The notes: generated from the letters alone by a model not told the origin. Shown: positions 6,885 through 15,340, counted from the first letter of the stretch. The stretch is DNA of 37,116 nt from Halorubrum californiense DSM 19288 (GCF_000336875.1 NZ_AOJK01000077.1:1555-38670), one strand, 5' to 3'. A program made the numbers and translations.

Positions 6885-6925
6885 CATGTCAAGGAGGTGT
6901 CATAACCGGACTAGACTACCAACCC
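6851..6925 (-). tRNA. tRNA-Val (anticodon GAC)
   Basis: The minus strand folds into a complete tRNA. The acceptor stem GGGTTGG pairs with CCAACCC, and a D-arm with GTCTAGTCCGG follows. The anticodon stem CCTCC/GGAGG closes the loop TTGACAT (anticodon GAC), and the T-arm is GGCGG-TTCAAAT-CCGCC with discriminator A. CCA is not encoded. A TCAATTATG box lies about 40 nt upstream (about 6964-6973). Its 3' half is the attachment site of the element. Confidence 0.95.
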
Positions 6926-7097
6926 GCAGGGGCTTACTGACGCATCTCGTCGTTTCCGGGGGACATAATTGAACCTTTCGTTTCGGGGTTCGGGACGGGG
7001 CGCGTGACCGCCCCTCGATCGGGCGACGGCAGGCCTCCGAAGTCGACGGCGCGACGGTTTTCGACCGTTTTTACCCGCTCGCCGACAGTCCGTGCGT

Positions 7098-8228
7098 ATG
7101 GTCGACCTTGACGCTCGCACGGAGCGGCTCGACGCGTACCTCGACGAGCGCGGGCTCGAAGCGGTCTGGTTCGCGCGCCCCAACGGGTTCGCGTGGCTCA
7201 CCGGCGGCGACAACGTCGTCGACGCCGACGCGACGACGGGCGTCGCGGCCGCCGGCTACGACGGCGAACTCCGTGTGATAACCGACAACATCGAGGCGGA
7301 CCGGCTCGCCGACGAGGAGCTCCCGGACGGGTTCGCGGTCGAGTCGTTCCCGTGGCACGCCGACTCGCTCGCGGAGGCGGTCGCCGAGCGCTCGCTCGCC
7401 CCCGCGGCCGCGGACTTCGACGTGGCCGGCTTCGAGAGCGTCGACGGGAGCCGGCTCAGGCAGCCGCTCACCGACGACGACGTCGAGCGGTACCGCGAGC
7501 TGGGCCGCGAGGTCGCGGCCGCCGTCGAGACCGTCTGCCGGAATCTCGAACCGGAGGACCCCGAGTACGAGGTCGCGGCCGGCATCGACATCTCGCTGGC
7601 CTCCCGCGACGTGGACACGCCGGTCGTCCTTGTCGGCGGCGCGGAGCGGGCACAGGCGTTCCGCCACTACACGCCGAGCGACGCCGCCCTCGGCGACTAC
7701 GCGCTCGTGTCGGTCACCGCCGAGCGCGCGGGGCTGTACGCCTCAATGACGCGCACCGTCGCGTTCGACGCCCCGGACTGGTTCGAGGAGCGCCACCGCG
7801 CCGCGGCGCGCGTCGAGGCGACCGCAGTCCGGGCCACGGAGGCCGCCGCGGCCGGGACGCTCTCCGGCGAGGGTACCAATGACGCTCCCGACACGGCCGG
7901 CGACGTCTTCGCGGCCATTCAAGACGCGTACGACGCGGTCGGCTTCGCCGACGAGTGGGAGGAACACCACCAAGGCGGGGCCGCCGGGTTCGCGGGTCGG
8001 GAGTGGTTCGCGACCCCGGACGGCGACGAGCCGGTCCGACGACCGATGGGGTACGCGTGGAATCCCACGGTTCGAGGGACGAAAAGCGAGGACACGCACC
8101 TCGTCACGTCCGACCTGACCGAACGGCTCACGAAGACGGGACGGTGGCCGACTCACGAGGTCGAACCGGTGGACCTCCCGGGGATCCAGACCGAGCCCGT
8201 CGATCTGGCGGCGCCGGTGATCCGGTAA
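7098..8228 (+). CDS. M24 (Xaa-Pro peptidase-like) family protein lacking key metal ligands
   Basis: The 376-residue product has the two-domain layout of creatinase/aminopeptidase P-type M24 proteins: an N-terminal alpha/beta domain (1-125) and a C-terminal pita-bread domain. In active members the second domain supplies two aspartates (in DxG...SDxTRT), one histidine and two glutamates. Here the matching stretch (199-223) reads GDYALVSVTAERAGLYASM followed by TRTVAF, so both aspartates are replaced (S205 and S216). HHQGG (290-294) may stand at the histidine position, and E331 in GTKSEDTHLVT fits the last glutamate. It may be a non-hydrolytic homologue or bind metal differently. The ATG at 7098 is preferred over GTG 7092 because TTTTTACC lies about 28 nt upstream. 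Confidence 0.75.
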   Translation: MVDLDARTERLDAYLDERGLEAVWFARPNGFAWLTGGDNVVDADATTGVAAAGYDGELRVITDNIEADRLADEELPDGFAVESFPWHADSLAEAVAERSLAPAAADFDVAGFESVDGSRLRQPLTDDDVERYRELGREVAAAVETVCRNLEPEDPEYEVAAGIDISLASRDVDTPVVLVGGAERAQAFRHYTPSDAALGDYALVSVTAERAGLYASMTRTVAFDAPDWFEERHRAAARVEATAVRATEAAAAGTLSGEGTNDAPDTAGDVFAAIQDAYDAVGFADEWEEHHQGGAAGFAGREWFATPDGDEPVRRPMGYAWNPTVRGTKSEDTHLVTSDLTERLTKTGRWPTHEVEPVDLPGIQTEPVDLAAPVIR

Positions 8229-8276
8229 CGGGGTCCCTCCCGTCAGTAGCGCGCAGAATCCCGCTCGAACGCCGCG

Positions 8277-9665
8277 TCAGTACACGTACTCGCTCTCGTC
8301 GATGCCGACGTAGTCCTTCTTCACTCGCCGCTTGTTCCACTTGTAGCCGAGCAGTAGCTTCGCCGACTCCCAGCCGGAGCGGTACGGCTGCGAGAGCAGG
8401 TTCCCGCCCGCCTCGGCGTCGAGCATCGCGTCGGCCGCGCCGATGATCCGGTTCCAGTCGGCCGGCTCGTAGTCGGCGACCATGTCCGCCATCGTCACGT
8501 TGCGGACGAGTTCGTCGCCGATCGCCTCCTTCCAGCGGCGATTGTACGCGGCCAGATCGCCCTCGGCGGCGAGTTCCCCGGCGATCGCGCCGGTGCGGAC
8601 CGCGACGTGGTCGCCGCCCTCGTGGAACGCCGAGGTCGTCCCCATCGCGCCGCCCGCGACCGCAATGCCGGCGTCCACCGGCGAGTCGATCGGCCGGGTC
8701 GACGAGATGGGGTACGTCTCCGTCCCGTTCCGCTTCCCGGCGTCCTCGACGACCGGGAACTCCTCATCGATGTCGTACTCGTCGCCGTACTGCCACTCCA
8801 GCAGTCGGCGGATGTACTCGCCGCCCTGCGGGATCGACTCGTCGTCCTCGCGGAGGAGGGCGTACTCGGACGCGTCCACCTCGCCGATGTCGAGGCCGAT
8901 CGGCATCGTCAGCCCGACCCGGCAGACGCGGTCCGCGTTCGGGAAGACCCACGGATACGCCGTCTCGCCGGGCATCACGCCCCACCAGAAGACGATGGCG
9001 TCGTTCACGTCCTCGAACACCTCCTCTGGAACGCGCCGGTACTCCTGGTAGGCGATGTGGTTCGCGGTGCGGGAGGCCAGCCGCTCGGAGGCCTGCGCGT
9101 CCGCGGGCAGGTACTCGTCGAGGACGCGGTTCGTCACGGTGCGCTGGGGACCGTCGGCGAGCACGACGAAGTCGGTGCCGACGGTGCCGCCGTCCGCGAG
9201 TTCGAGCGTGTGACGCGGGTCGTCGTCGCCGGGCGCCGCCGAGAGATCGGTGTCCACGCCCCGGACCGAGGTGCCGACGCGGTACTCGGCGCCGGCGTCC
9301 TCGGCGCGGTCGCGGAGCCAGTCGTCGAAGCGCGCGCGCTGGAAGGTGTACCCGAACTTGTCGTACGAGGAGTCGATGCCGGTCGAGGTGAGCGTCGCCG
9401 ACTCCTCGGGCCCACGGAACTCCGCGCGGTTCAGTTCCCGCTGGACGACCCCGTCGTCGAACTCGTCAGGGTGGATCCCCATGATGTCCACCCAGTAGTC
9501 CAAGATCCCGGCCGCGTCGGTCGAGTCCGGACCGAGGCGGTCGCGGTCGGCCCGGGGGACGCCCTTCTCGAGGACCAGCGCCTCCGCGCCGTCGGTCGCG
9601 GCCGCGTGCGCCGCGGACGATCCGGCCGGCCCGCCGCCCACGATCGCGACGTCTACGCGTTCCAT
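8277..9665 (-). CDS. FAD-dependent oxidoreductase, geranylgeranyl-reductase/FixC family
   Basis: The 462-residue protein starts with a Rossmann dinucleotide-binding loop, VDVAIVGGGPAGSSAAHAA (GxGxxG at G10-G12-G15), and a basic stretch after ALVLEKG. It has a second FAD motif, VVLADGP, near residue 175 and the third, VAGGAMGTTSAFHEGG, near residue 345. This order is characteristic of the geranylgeranyl reductase/FixC flavoproteins. In haloarchaea such proteins saturate isoprenoid chains of lipids or quinones, or act in electron transfer. The exact substrate cannot be assigned. It is convergent with the M24 gene (48-bp gap) and divergent from the transporter gene. An AATTTAATAG box about 28 nt before the ATG supports the start. 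Confidence 0.85.
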   Translation of the reverse strand: MERVDVAIVGGGPAGSSAAHAAATDGAEALVLEKGVPRADRDRLGPDSTDAAGILDYWVDIMGIHPDEFDDGVVQRELNRAEFRGPEESATLTSTGIDSSYDKFGYTFQRARFDDWLRDRAEDAGAEYRVGTSVRGVDTDLSAAPGDDDPRHTLELADGGTVGTDFVVLADGPQRTVTNRVLDEYLPADAQASERLASRTANHIAYQEYRRVPEEVFEDVNDAIVFWWGVMPGETAYPWVFPNADRVCRVGLTMPIGLDIGEVDASEYALLREDDESIPQGGEYIRRLLEWQYGDEYDIDEEFPVVEDAGKRNGTETYPISSTRPIDSPVDAGIAVAGGAMGTTSAFHEGGDHVAVRTGAIAGELAAEGDLAAYNRRWKEAIGDELVRNVTMADMVADYEPADWNRIIGAADAMLDAEAGGNLLSQPYRSGWESAKLLLGYKWNKRRVKKDYVGIDESEYVY

Positions 9666-9878
9666 ACCCCGAGAGGTTCCTGTCCGGCTATTAAATTCAC
9701 GGTCCCCGACGCGGACCGGCCTCGGACCTCGCTCCGCGGCGGTTCCCGGCGATTTCGCCGCCGACCGAGGTGAGACCGCTCAGCGATACCGGTGCCCGAT
9801 TGATCATGTTCGATGATTGTCGGTGAGAGCGACGGAGAGACACGTTTTTACACGGTTGCGGATCTCTCTTTGACACCA

Positions 9879-11234
9879 ATGGCACGCGAGACATGGGCGA
9901 CGCGGATGGGGTTCATCCTCGCCGCGGTCGGCAGCGCGGTCGGCCTCGGAAACGTCTGGCGGTTCCCGTTCATCACCGGCCAGTACGGCGGATCGTCGTT
10001 TCTGATCACGTATTTGGCGTTCGTCGCGCTGATCGGCTTCCCGGCGATCCTCGTCGAGTTCGTCATCGGGCGGCGGACCGAGCGGAACCCCGTCGGCGCG
10101 CTGCGAGAGTTGGGGAGCGGCGTCTGGTCGCGCGCCGGGTGGCTGTTCGTCGTCACCGGCTTCATCATCCTCTCGTACTACAGCGTCGTCGCGGGCTGGT
10201 TCCTCCGCTACATGCTCATCGGGATCACGGAAGGCTACACGCTGACCGACCCGAGCGAGGCGGAGGCGCTGTACGGGGCCGTCTCGACCGGTCTCGACAC
10301 GCTCGTCTTCCACGCGTTCTTCATGCTGCTCGTGATCGGCATCATCGCCGCGGGCGTCCGGCGCGGGATCGAACTGAGCGTGAAGGTGATGATCCCCGTC
10401 ATCCTAATCCTACTCCTCGGCCTCGCCGCGTACGGGTTCACGCTCGACGGCGCGAGCGCGGCGTACAGCTACTACCTCTCTCCGGACTTCGGTACGATCG
10501 CCGCGAACTGGACGGAGATCCTGCCGGCCGCCGCGGGACAGGCGTTCTTCACCCTCTCGCTCGGGATGGGCGTGATGATCACCTACGCCTCCTACCTCGG
10601 CGAGGACCGGAACCTCGCCGCCGACGCCGGGATCATCGCGACGCTCGACACGCTCGTCGCGGTCCTCGTCGGCTTCGTCGTCTTTCCGGTCCTCTTCACG
10701 GTCGGCATCGAGCCGGGTGCGGGCGGCCCGGGCGCAATCTTCGTGAGCCTCACAGCCGCGTTCGCCGGCATCCCCGGCGGCCGGATCCTCGGGATCGTCT
10801 TCTTCGGCATGGTCGGCATCGCCGCGCTCTCCTCGGCGATCAGCATCCTCGAAGTGCTCGTCTCCTACCTCATCGACGAACTCGGCGTCGCCCGCGTACC
10901 GGCCGCGGCCGCGGTGGGCACCGCCGTGTTCCTGCTCGGCGTGCCGGTCACCATCGACTCCATCTTCCTGGGCCTGTACGACGGGCTCGCGGACGGCATC
11001 CTCCTCGTCCTCGGCTCGCTGCTGCTCGCGCTGTTCGTCGGCTGGGTTGTCCCGGATCTGGGCCGCGAGGAGCTCCGAAAGGGGATCGCAGACGTCCGCG
11101 GCCTCGACGTCGCGTGGATCTGGGTCGTTCGGATCCCTGTCGCTATCGTCATTCTCGTCTCGTTACTCCTCGGTATCTCAGACTACGTCACCTTCCTCAC
11201 CGGCGACTTCGCCGACTGGTTGGCGGCGCGATAA
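9879..11234 (+). CDS. Sodium-dependent transporter, NSS/SNF family
   Basis: The 451-residue membrane protein belongs to the neurotransmitter:sodium symporter family (LeuT fold), which imports amino acids or related solutes with Na+. The N-terminal signature GFILAAVGSAVGLGNVWRFP and following FITGQYGGSSFLITY are the conserved unwound TM1 and TM2 region that binds Na+ and substrate. At least eleven hydrophobic segments can be counted, with TM6 around the FFTLSLGMGVMITYASY segment. The substrate is not predictable. The ATG at 9879 is chosen over an upstream in-frame start because it gives MARETWATRMGF, the usual beginning, and a TTTTTAC box is about 30 nt upstream. Confidence 0.92.
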   Translation: MARETWATRMGFILAAVGSAVGLGNVWRFPFITGQYGGSSFLITYLAFVALIGFPAILVEFVIGRRTERNPVGALRELGSGVWSRAGWLFVVTGFIILSYYSVVAGWFLRYMLIGITEGYTLTDPSEAEALYGAVSTGLDTLVFHAFFMLLVIGIIAAGVRRGIELSVKVMIPVILILLLGLAAYGFTLDGASAAYSYYLSPDFGTIAANWTEILPAAAGQAFFTLSLGMGVMITYASYLGEDRNLAADAGIIATLDTLVAVLVGFVVFPVLFTVGIEPGAGGPGAIFVSLTAAFAGIPGGRILGIVFFGMVGIAALSSAISILEVLVSYLIDELGVARVPAAAAVGTAVFLLGVPVTIDSIFLGLYDGLADGILLVLGSLLLALFVGWVVPDLGREELRKGIADVRGLDVAWIWVVRIPVAIVILVSLLLGISDYVTFLTGDFADWLAAR

Positions 11235-11277
11235 AGAGGGAAGTGCGGTAGCGGACGCGGCGCGGCCGACCTCCGAC

Positions 11278-11934
11278 TTAGACGTGTTCTTCCCGCGGCT
11301 GGACCACGACGAAGCCGCCGTCGCCGTCGAAGCGCATCTGGTAGCGCTCGCCGGACTCCTGACCGATCATGTCCGAGAGGCTGCGGTTCACCTCGACGTC
11401 CGGGGAGGTACCGCCCCACGCGACCGTCGCGCTCGGGTCGGTGGCCACCGGCGGCTCCAAGACGATCGGGTCGCCGTGGGTGGTGAGCGCGACGTACCCC
11501 GGCCCTTCGAGGTAGACGTTGCTGAACCCGCCCGCGAGCGCCCCGGCGAGGCTGTCGATCGTGTTGATCTCGTAGGAGAGCGACTCCTCGAACGCGAGCA
11601 CGTCCTCGCCGTTGACCGTGATCGACTCGCCGGCGCCGAGTTCGATCACTTGGACCTTCTTGCCGTCGTCGGCGAAGTAGACGTTGCCGTCGCCCTCGAC
11701 GGCCATGATCGGCGTCCCCTCTCCGGTCGCGGCCTCCTTGAGGAAGCCGGTGATTCCCCCTTCCGCGGAGGCCTTGCCCGTGAACGACACGTCGCCCGTG
11801 TACGCGACCATCGAGCCCGCCTTCGCCATGACGGTACCGGCGACCTCGACGTCGAGGGTGTAGCTGTTCTCGCGCTGGAAGGGTTCCGCGCTGTCGGTCG
11901 GTGCGTTCTCGGCGGTGAACTGATCGAGATTCAT
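11278..11934 (-). CDS. AIM24/TRAP-like family protein
   Basis: The 218-residue protein matches the AIM24 family, a beta-rich TRAP-like fold. Hallmarks are VEVAGTVMAKAGSMVAYTGDV near the start, the Gly-rich GGITGFLKEAATGEGTPIM, and VYLEGPGYVALTTHGDPIV in the second half. Family members occur widely in archaea and bacteria and in mitochondria, where the yeast protein supports inner-membrane organisation; the archaeal role is unknown. No signal peptide is visible. The start codon is 10 nt from a perfect inverted repeat (11945-11963) that would form a hairpin in the leader. A TTCTTAAGC box at about 11989-11997 predicts a leader of roughly 30 nt. Confidence 0.85.
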   Translation of the reverse strand: MNLDQFTAENAPTDSAEPFQRENSYTLDVEVAGTVMAKAGSMVAYTGDVSFTGKASAEGGITGFLKEAATGEGTPIMAVEGDGNVYFADDGKKVQVIELGAGESITVNGEDVLAFEESLSYEINTIDSLAGALAGGFSNVYLEGPGYVALTTHGDPIVLEPPVATDPSATVAWGGTSPDVEVNRSLSDMIGQESGERYQMRFDGDGGFVVVQPREEHV

Positions 11935-11944
11935 GGTGCGGGGA

Positions 11945-11963
11945 CCGAACCGTCTCGGTTCGG
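11945..11963. promoter_or_regulatory. Perfect inverted repeat in the AIM24 leader
   Basis: CCGAACCG-TCT-CGGTTCGG has 8-bp arms and a 3-nt loop. It sits between the TATA-like box and the start codon. It may be a repressor operator or an RNA hairpin affecting translation. Confidence 0.5.
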
Positions 11964-12066
11964 CTATGGCAAAGTTCCCCGGTATCGCTTAAGAATCTAC
12001 GGGAGACGTGAGAAGAAACCGCACGAGTCGGGGACGCCCTCGCCGGGCTCGCCACGCGGCACCGCC

Positions 12067-12732
12067 TCAGTACACGACCAGCGAGAGGTACAGCTGACCG
12101 ATCCCCGCGACGATCATCACCGCGCCCGCGACCCGCTTCAACAGGCCGGCGTGGGCCATCACCCGGTTTGCGTTGCTGACGAGGCCGACGCCCGTCGCGA
12201 CGGTGGTCGCGGCCATCAGGACGGCGACGGTGCCGCCGTAGACGGCGAGGAGGAGCGCCGCCGTGTCCGACGGCAGCGCGACGGCGCGGGCGACGACGCC
12301 GAGGAACACCGGCGCGACGCAGCCGGCCCCGGCCAGCGCGTACCCGGCGCCGAAGACGCCGAAGCCGAATACGCTCGACCGCCGCTCCGGCAGCGGCACC
12401 GATATCGAGGGCGCGCGCCCGGCGACGACGAGCAGGCCGAACGCGACGAGGAGCCCCCCGACGAGCGTCTCGAAGACCGTGATGTTCGACAGGGTCGAGT
12501 AGCCGATCCGGACGGTGGCGCCCGCGAGCAGCGCGAACGTTGCCAGCACGCCGAGCGCGGCCGCGACCCCGCGCACCCCCGCCCCGAGGACGGACGCGGA
12601 GTCCGCCTCGACGGAGTTCACGTAGAAGCCGACGTACCCCGGCAGGAGCGGGTACGCGCACGGGGAGAAGAACGTTGCGACGCCCGCGGTGACGGCGAAC
12701 GGGACGTTCGTCGCGAGCGAGACGTCGGTCAT
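12067..12732 (-). CDS. ccdA: Cytochrome c biogenesis protein CcdA
   Basis: The 221-residue polytopic protein is CcdA, which carries reducing equivalents across the membrane to extracytoplasmic thioredoxin-like proteins for haem or copper-centre assembly. The two membrane-embedded redox cysteines are clear: C25 in FFSPCAYPLLPGYVGFY and C138 in GAGCVAPVFLG. Six transmembrane helices fit the hydrophobic pattern. It lies 36 bp downstream of the TlpA-like gene, whose product is its natural partner, and ends the SCO1-TlpA-CcdA operon. The ATG at 12730-12732 gives the expected short N-terminal tail before TM1. Confidence 0.93.
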   Translation of the reverse strand: MTDVSLATNVPFAVTAGVATFFSPCAYPLLPGYVGFYVNSVEADSASVLGAGVRGVAAALGVLATFALLAGATVRIGYSTLSNITVFETLVGGLLVAFGLLVVAGRAPSISVPLPERRSSVFGFGVFGAGYALAGAGCVAPVFLGVVARAVALPSDTAALLLAVYGGTVAVLMAATTVATGVGLVSNANRVMAHAGLLKRVAGAVMIVAGIGQLYLSLVVY

Positions 12733-12768
12733 AGGTGGGTTGGTTCGCTCATCGGTCGACCCGCTCCG

Positions 12769-13311
12769 TCATCCGTCCAGCGCCCGCTCGATGCCCGCGA
12801 CGAACTCCTCGGTGGTGTGCGTCCCGGAGGTCGCCCACCGGACGCGCCCGGAGGCGTCGATGGCGCGGGCGCTCGGATACCCACCGACGTTCAGCCGCGC
12901 CGCGAGTTCGGCCGAGACGTCGGCCGCGACGAGCCAGTCGCCGTCGTTCTCGCGCCACCACTCCGCCACGGTCTCCTCGCTCACCGAGCCGCCGACGTCC
13001 TCGGGGGTCACCGAGACGAACAGCACCTCGTCGCCGAGCCGGTCGTGCGCCTCGATCAGATCGGGCATCTGCTCGACGCAGGGGCTACACCACGTCGCGA
13101 AGAAGTCGACGAACGTCGGCCGGTCGGGGGCCGGGAGCGTCACCTCGCCGTCGCGGCTGCCCCGCGCGTCGACCGTGTCGAGCGTCACCGGCTCGACCGG
13201 CTCCGGAGCGTCGCCGCCGAGCGAGTCCGGCACGCCCCCGGTCGCGACGGCACCCGCTCCGCCGAGGACCCCAACGCTCGCGAGTCCGGCCACCAGGTGC
13301 CGTCGCCTCAC
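12769..13311 (-). CDS. TlpA/ResA-like extracytoplasmic thioredoxin
   Basis: The 180-residue product has an N-terminal RRRH start and a hydrophobic segment (LVAGLASVGVLGGAGAVA), so it is exported and probably membrane-anchored. A thioredoxin domain follows, with the active site FVDFFATWCSPCVEQMPDL (C75 and C78) and a cis-proline in VGGYPSARAI. It should reduce cytochrome c or copper-protein thiols using electrons from CcdA. The GTG start overlaps the stop codon of the upstream SCO1 gene by 4 nt (13308-13311), indicating translational coupling. The length is normal for TlpA/ResA proteins. Confidence 0.9.
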   Translation of the reverse strand: MRRRHLVAGLASVGVLGGAGAVATGGVPDSLGGDAPEPVEPVTLDTVDARGSRDGEVTLPAPDRPTFVDFFATWCSPCVEQMPDLIEAHDRLGDEVLFVSVTPEDVGGSVSEETVAEWWRENDGDWLVAADVSAELAARLNVGGYPSARAIDASGRVRWATSGTHTTEEFVAGIERALDG

Positions 13312-14003
13312 GCCGTGACCACCCGTCGGAAGTCGTCGACGATCCGCTCGATGTCGGTGGCGGGCCCGCGCGGGTACGCGCGTTCGACGATGCCGCGCTT
13401 GTTGACGAGCAGGATAAGTCCGTAGTGCGGGAACGCGTACTCCAAGTCCTCGTACTCGGACCCGTCCGTCTTCTGGATCTTGAGTCCGAAGTTCTCGTCC
13501 ATCAGCTCCACGCCCGCCTCGTAGCTCTCGGGTCTGAGGAAGTGCCAGTTGCCGGCGTCGAGGTCGACGCCGCGCTGCGCGGCGTACTCGCGGAGCACGT
13601 CCGCGGTGTCGCGCTCGGGATCGAAGGTGAGCGGGAGAAAGGCAGCCTCGTCACCGAACCCCTCCTCGGCGGCGACTTCCTGCGCGCGCCGTAGTCGGAG
13701 GATGAGCGCCGGACAGACGCCGTCGGGGCAGTTCGTGTAGAAGGACGTCCACAGGACGGCGCGCTCGCCCTCGAACTGCGCCGTCGATATCTCCTCGCCC
13801 GAAATCGGGTCGGGGACGGTGAACTCGGGCATCTCGTCGCCTTGAATCGGGTGGACCGGATCGCCGCGGGTCTGCTCCGGCGCGTCGAGGATCGTCCCCT
13901 CGGGACCGGAGTCACCGAGGACGCCGGCACAGCCGGCCGTGGCGGTCACGCCGGCGGCGGTCCCGGTGGCGGCGAGCGAACGGAGGAAGTGGCGGCGGTC
14001 CAT
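13308..14003 (-). CDS. SCO1/SenC family copper chaperone, Tat lipoprotein
   Basis: The 231-residue protein begins MDRRHFLRSLAATGTAAGV and has a lipobox ATAGCAG (C25), so it is a Tat-exported lipoprotein on the outer face of the membrane. The thioredoxin-like SCO domain carries the metal site YTNCPDGVCPAL (C92, C97) and H193 in AFPHYGLILLVNKRG. SCO proteins deliver copper to the CuA centre of haem-copper oxidases. The usual cysteine spacing is CxxxC; here there is one extra Gly (CPDGVC). It is the first gene of the operon with TlpA and CcdA. A CATTTACG box 28 nt before the ATG supports this start rather than the longer frame. Confidence 0.88.
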   Translation of the reverse strand: MDRRHFLRSLAATGTAAGVTATAGCAGVLGDSGPEGTILDAPEQTRGDPVHPIQGDEMPEFTVPDPISGEEISTAQFEGERAVLWTSFYTNCPDGVCPALILRLRRAQEVAAEEGFGDEAAFLPLTFDPERDTADVLREYAAQRGVDLDAGNWHFLRPESYEAGVELMDENFGLKIQKTDGSEYEDLEYAFPHYGLILLVNKRGIVERAYPRGPATDIERIVDDFRRVVTA

Positions 14004-14211
14004 GTCGTTGTCCGACCTACGTGGTCGCTCGTAAATGAACCCCGCGCCTGGTGGCGCGCGCTGAACACGACCGAGAGCGATAGAACGATGGCCGGAGCGC
14101 CCCGAAACGCGGCGGGATTCGGCCTTTCCCGGATAGACGAACGTCCGGAACCTCCGTGGTACCGTGACCCTCGCAAGGGTTATACCCAAACGGGCTGTAC
14201 GTATATTCGCA

Positions 14212-14418
14212 ATGGCAAACGGTAAGGTTGATTTCTTCAACGACACTGGCGGCTACGGTTTCATCTCGACTGACGACGGCGACCTCGACGACGACGAAGA
14301 CGTGTTCTTCCACATGGAAGACGTCGGCGGCCCGGACCTCGAGGAGGGTCAGGAAGTGGAATTCGACATCGAATCGTCCCCCAAGGGACCGCGCGCGACG
14401 AACCTCGTCCGCAACTAA
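14212..14418 (+). CDS. cspA: Cold-shock domain protein CspA
   Basis: The 68-residue protein is a single cold-shock (OB-fold) domain that binds single-stranded RNA or DNA. The RNP1-like motif appears as GGYGFIS and RNP2 as DVFFHME; the ending SSPKGPRATNLVRN is typical. The insert DDGDLDDDED makes it much more acidic than bacterial CspA, a halophilic adaptation. I use the ATG at 14212, not an upstream in-frame start, because it gives the family N-terminus (MANGKVDFFND) and GGTTATACC lies about 28 nt before it. A hairpin follows the stop codon. Confidence 0.95.
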   Translation: MANGKVDFFNDTGGYGFISTDDGDLDDDEDVFFHMEDVGGPDLEEGQEVEFDIESSPKGPRATNLVRN

Positions 14419-14428
14419 TCTCTGAATC

Positions 14429-14445
14429 GCGGACGACGCGTCCGC
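14429..14445 (+). terminator. Hairpin after cspA
   Basis: GCGGAC (14429-14434) pairs with GTCCGC (14440-14445) around a 5-nt loop, starting about 10 nt after the stop codon. No T-run follows, so termination strength is uncertain. Confidence 0.35.
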
Positions 14446-14520
14446 ACGCAACACCGGATTTCGGCCGTCGTTCGACGCGAATGGCGCCTATCTCCGCTTC
14501 TTTCACACTTATCACACCTC

Positions 14521-14580
14521 GACGAGCGACGGCTCTCTTCGATACGAGACGGCACTCTCCGACGCGAGACGGCTCGCCCG
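14521..14580. repeat. Three imperfect 20-bp tandem repeats upstream of radB
   Basis: Units 14521-14540, 14541-14560 and 14561-14580 share a GA..G.GACGGC.C.C.. core. They end 20 bp before the radB TATA-like box and could be spaced binding sites for an activator or repressor. Confidence 0.55.
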
Positions 14581-14600
14581 ACGAGCGGCACGATCGACCG

Positions 14601-14610
14601 TTTAAATACG
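14601..14610 (+). promoter_or_regulatory. TATA-like box of radB
   Basis: TTTAAATACG is about 28 nt upstream of the GTG at 14633, fitting a leaderless transcript and supporting that start. Confidence 0.6.
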
Positions 14611-14632
14611 AGCGCGAGCGAACCGCCCGGTA

Positions 14633-15340
14633 GTGAGCGATCCGATCCCGACCGGCTGTCGCCCGGTCGACGAGCTGTTGGCCGGCGGCTTCGAGCGCGG
14701 CGTCGTCACGCAGGTGTACGGGCCGCCGGCGGCGGGGAAGACGAACCTCGCGCTCGCCGCCGCGGTCGAGGTCGCGGCCGGCGGCGACCGCGCCCTCTAC
14801 ATCGACACCGAGGGGCTCTCGATCGACCGCTTCGAACAGATGGCCGAGGGGCGGCTCGACCGGGGGGACGGCGAGGACACGCTCGAAGCGCTCGCTTCGC
14901 GGCTCGTGATCTCGGAGGCGTACGACTTCGACGATCAGCGCGAGGCGGTCCGCGACGCCGAGGAGCTCGCCGAGGAGGTCGAGCTGATCGTGTTGGACTC
15001 CGCGACGGGATTCTACCGGCTGGAGCGCGCCGGCGACACCGAGGGCGGCGAGTCGCTCCGCAAGGTCGCCAAGCAGGTGACGCACCTCCTCTCGCTAGCC
15101 CGGCGTCACGACGTCGCCGTCGTGATCACGAACCAGGTGTTCACCGACCCCGAGGGCGACCGCGACCGCGCGCTCGGCGGCAACACCCTCAACCACTGGA
15201 CCGGTGCCATCCTCCGCGTCGACCGGTTCCGCGGCGGGAACCGTCGGGCCACCCTCGAAAAACACCGATCGAAGCCCGCCGGCGACACCGCGACGTTCCG
15301 GATCGTCGGCGACGGGCTCGCGGAGGGGACCGACGCCTGA
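14633..15340 (+). CDS. radB: DNA repair and recombination protein RadB
   Basis: The 235-residue protein is the archaeal RadA paralogue RadB, a RecA-fold mediator that helps RadA in homologous recombination. It has only the ATPase core, without the helix-hairpin-helix domain of RadA. Walker A is YGPPAAGKTN (G30-T37) and Walker B is VELIVLDSATGFY (about 115-127). VVITNQVFTDPEGDRDRALGG is the loop characteristic of RadB. The length is typical. The GTG start is fixed by the conserved beginning SDPIPTGCRPVDELLAGG and the TATA-like box. Upstream 20-bp repeats may regulate it. Confidence 0.95.
   Translation: MSDPIPTGCRPVDELLAGGFERGVVTQVYGPPAAGKTNLALAAAVEVAAGGDRALYIDTEGLSIDRFEQMAEGRLDRGDGEDTLEALASRLVISEAYDFDDQREAVRDAEELAEEVELIVLDSATGFYRLERAGDTEGGESLRKVAKQVTHLLSLARRHDVAVVITNQVFTDPEGDRDRALGGNTLNHWTGAILRVDRFRGGNRRATLEKHRSKPAGDTATFRIVGDGLAEGTDA

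Noticed and set aside
6542-6892. A 116-codon minus-strand ORF overlapping tRNA-Val
   Set aside because: It runs through the tRNA gene and shows no domain pattern, apart from the short integrase-like scrap in another frame.
11047-13425. A 792-codon open frame on the plus strand
   Set aside because: It is antisense to AIM24, CcdA and TlpA, and its translation is low-complexity Arg/Asp/Val-rich.
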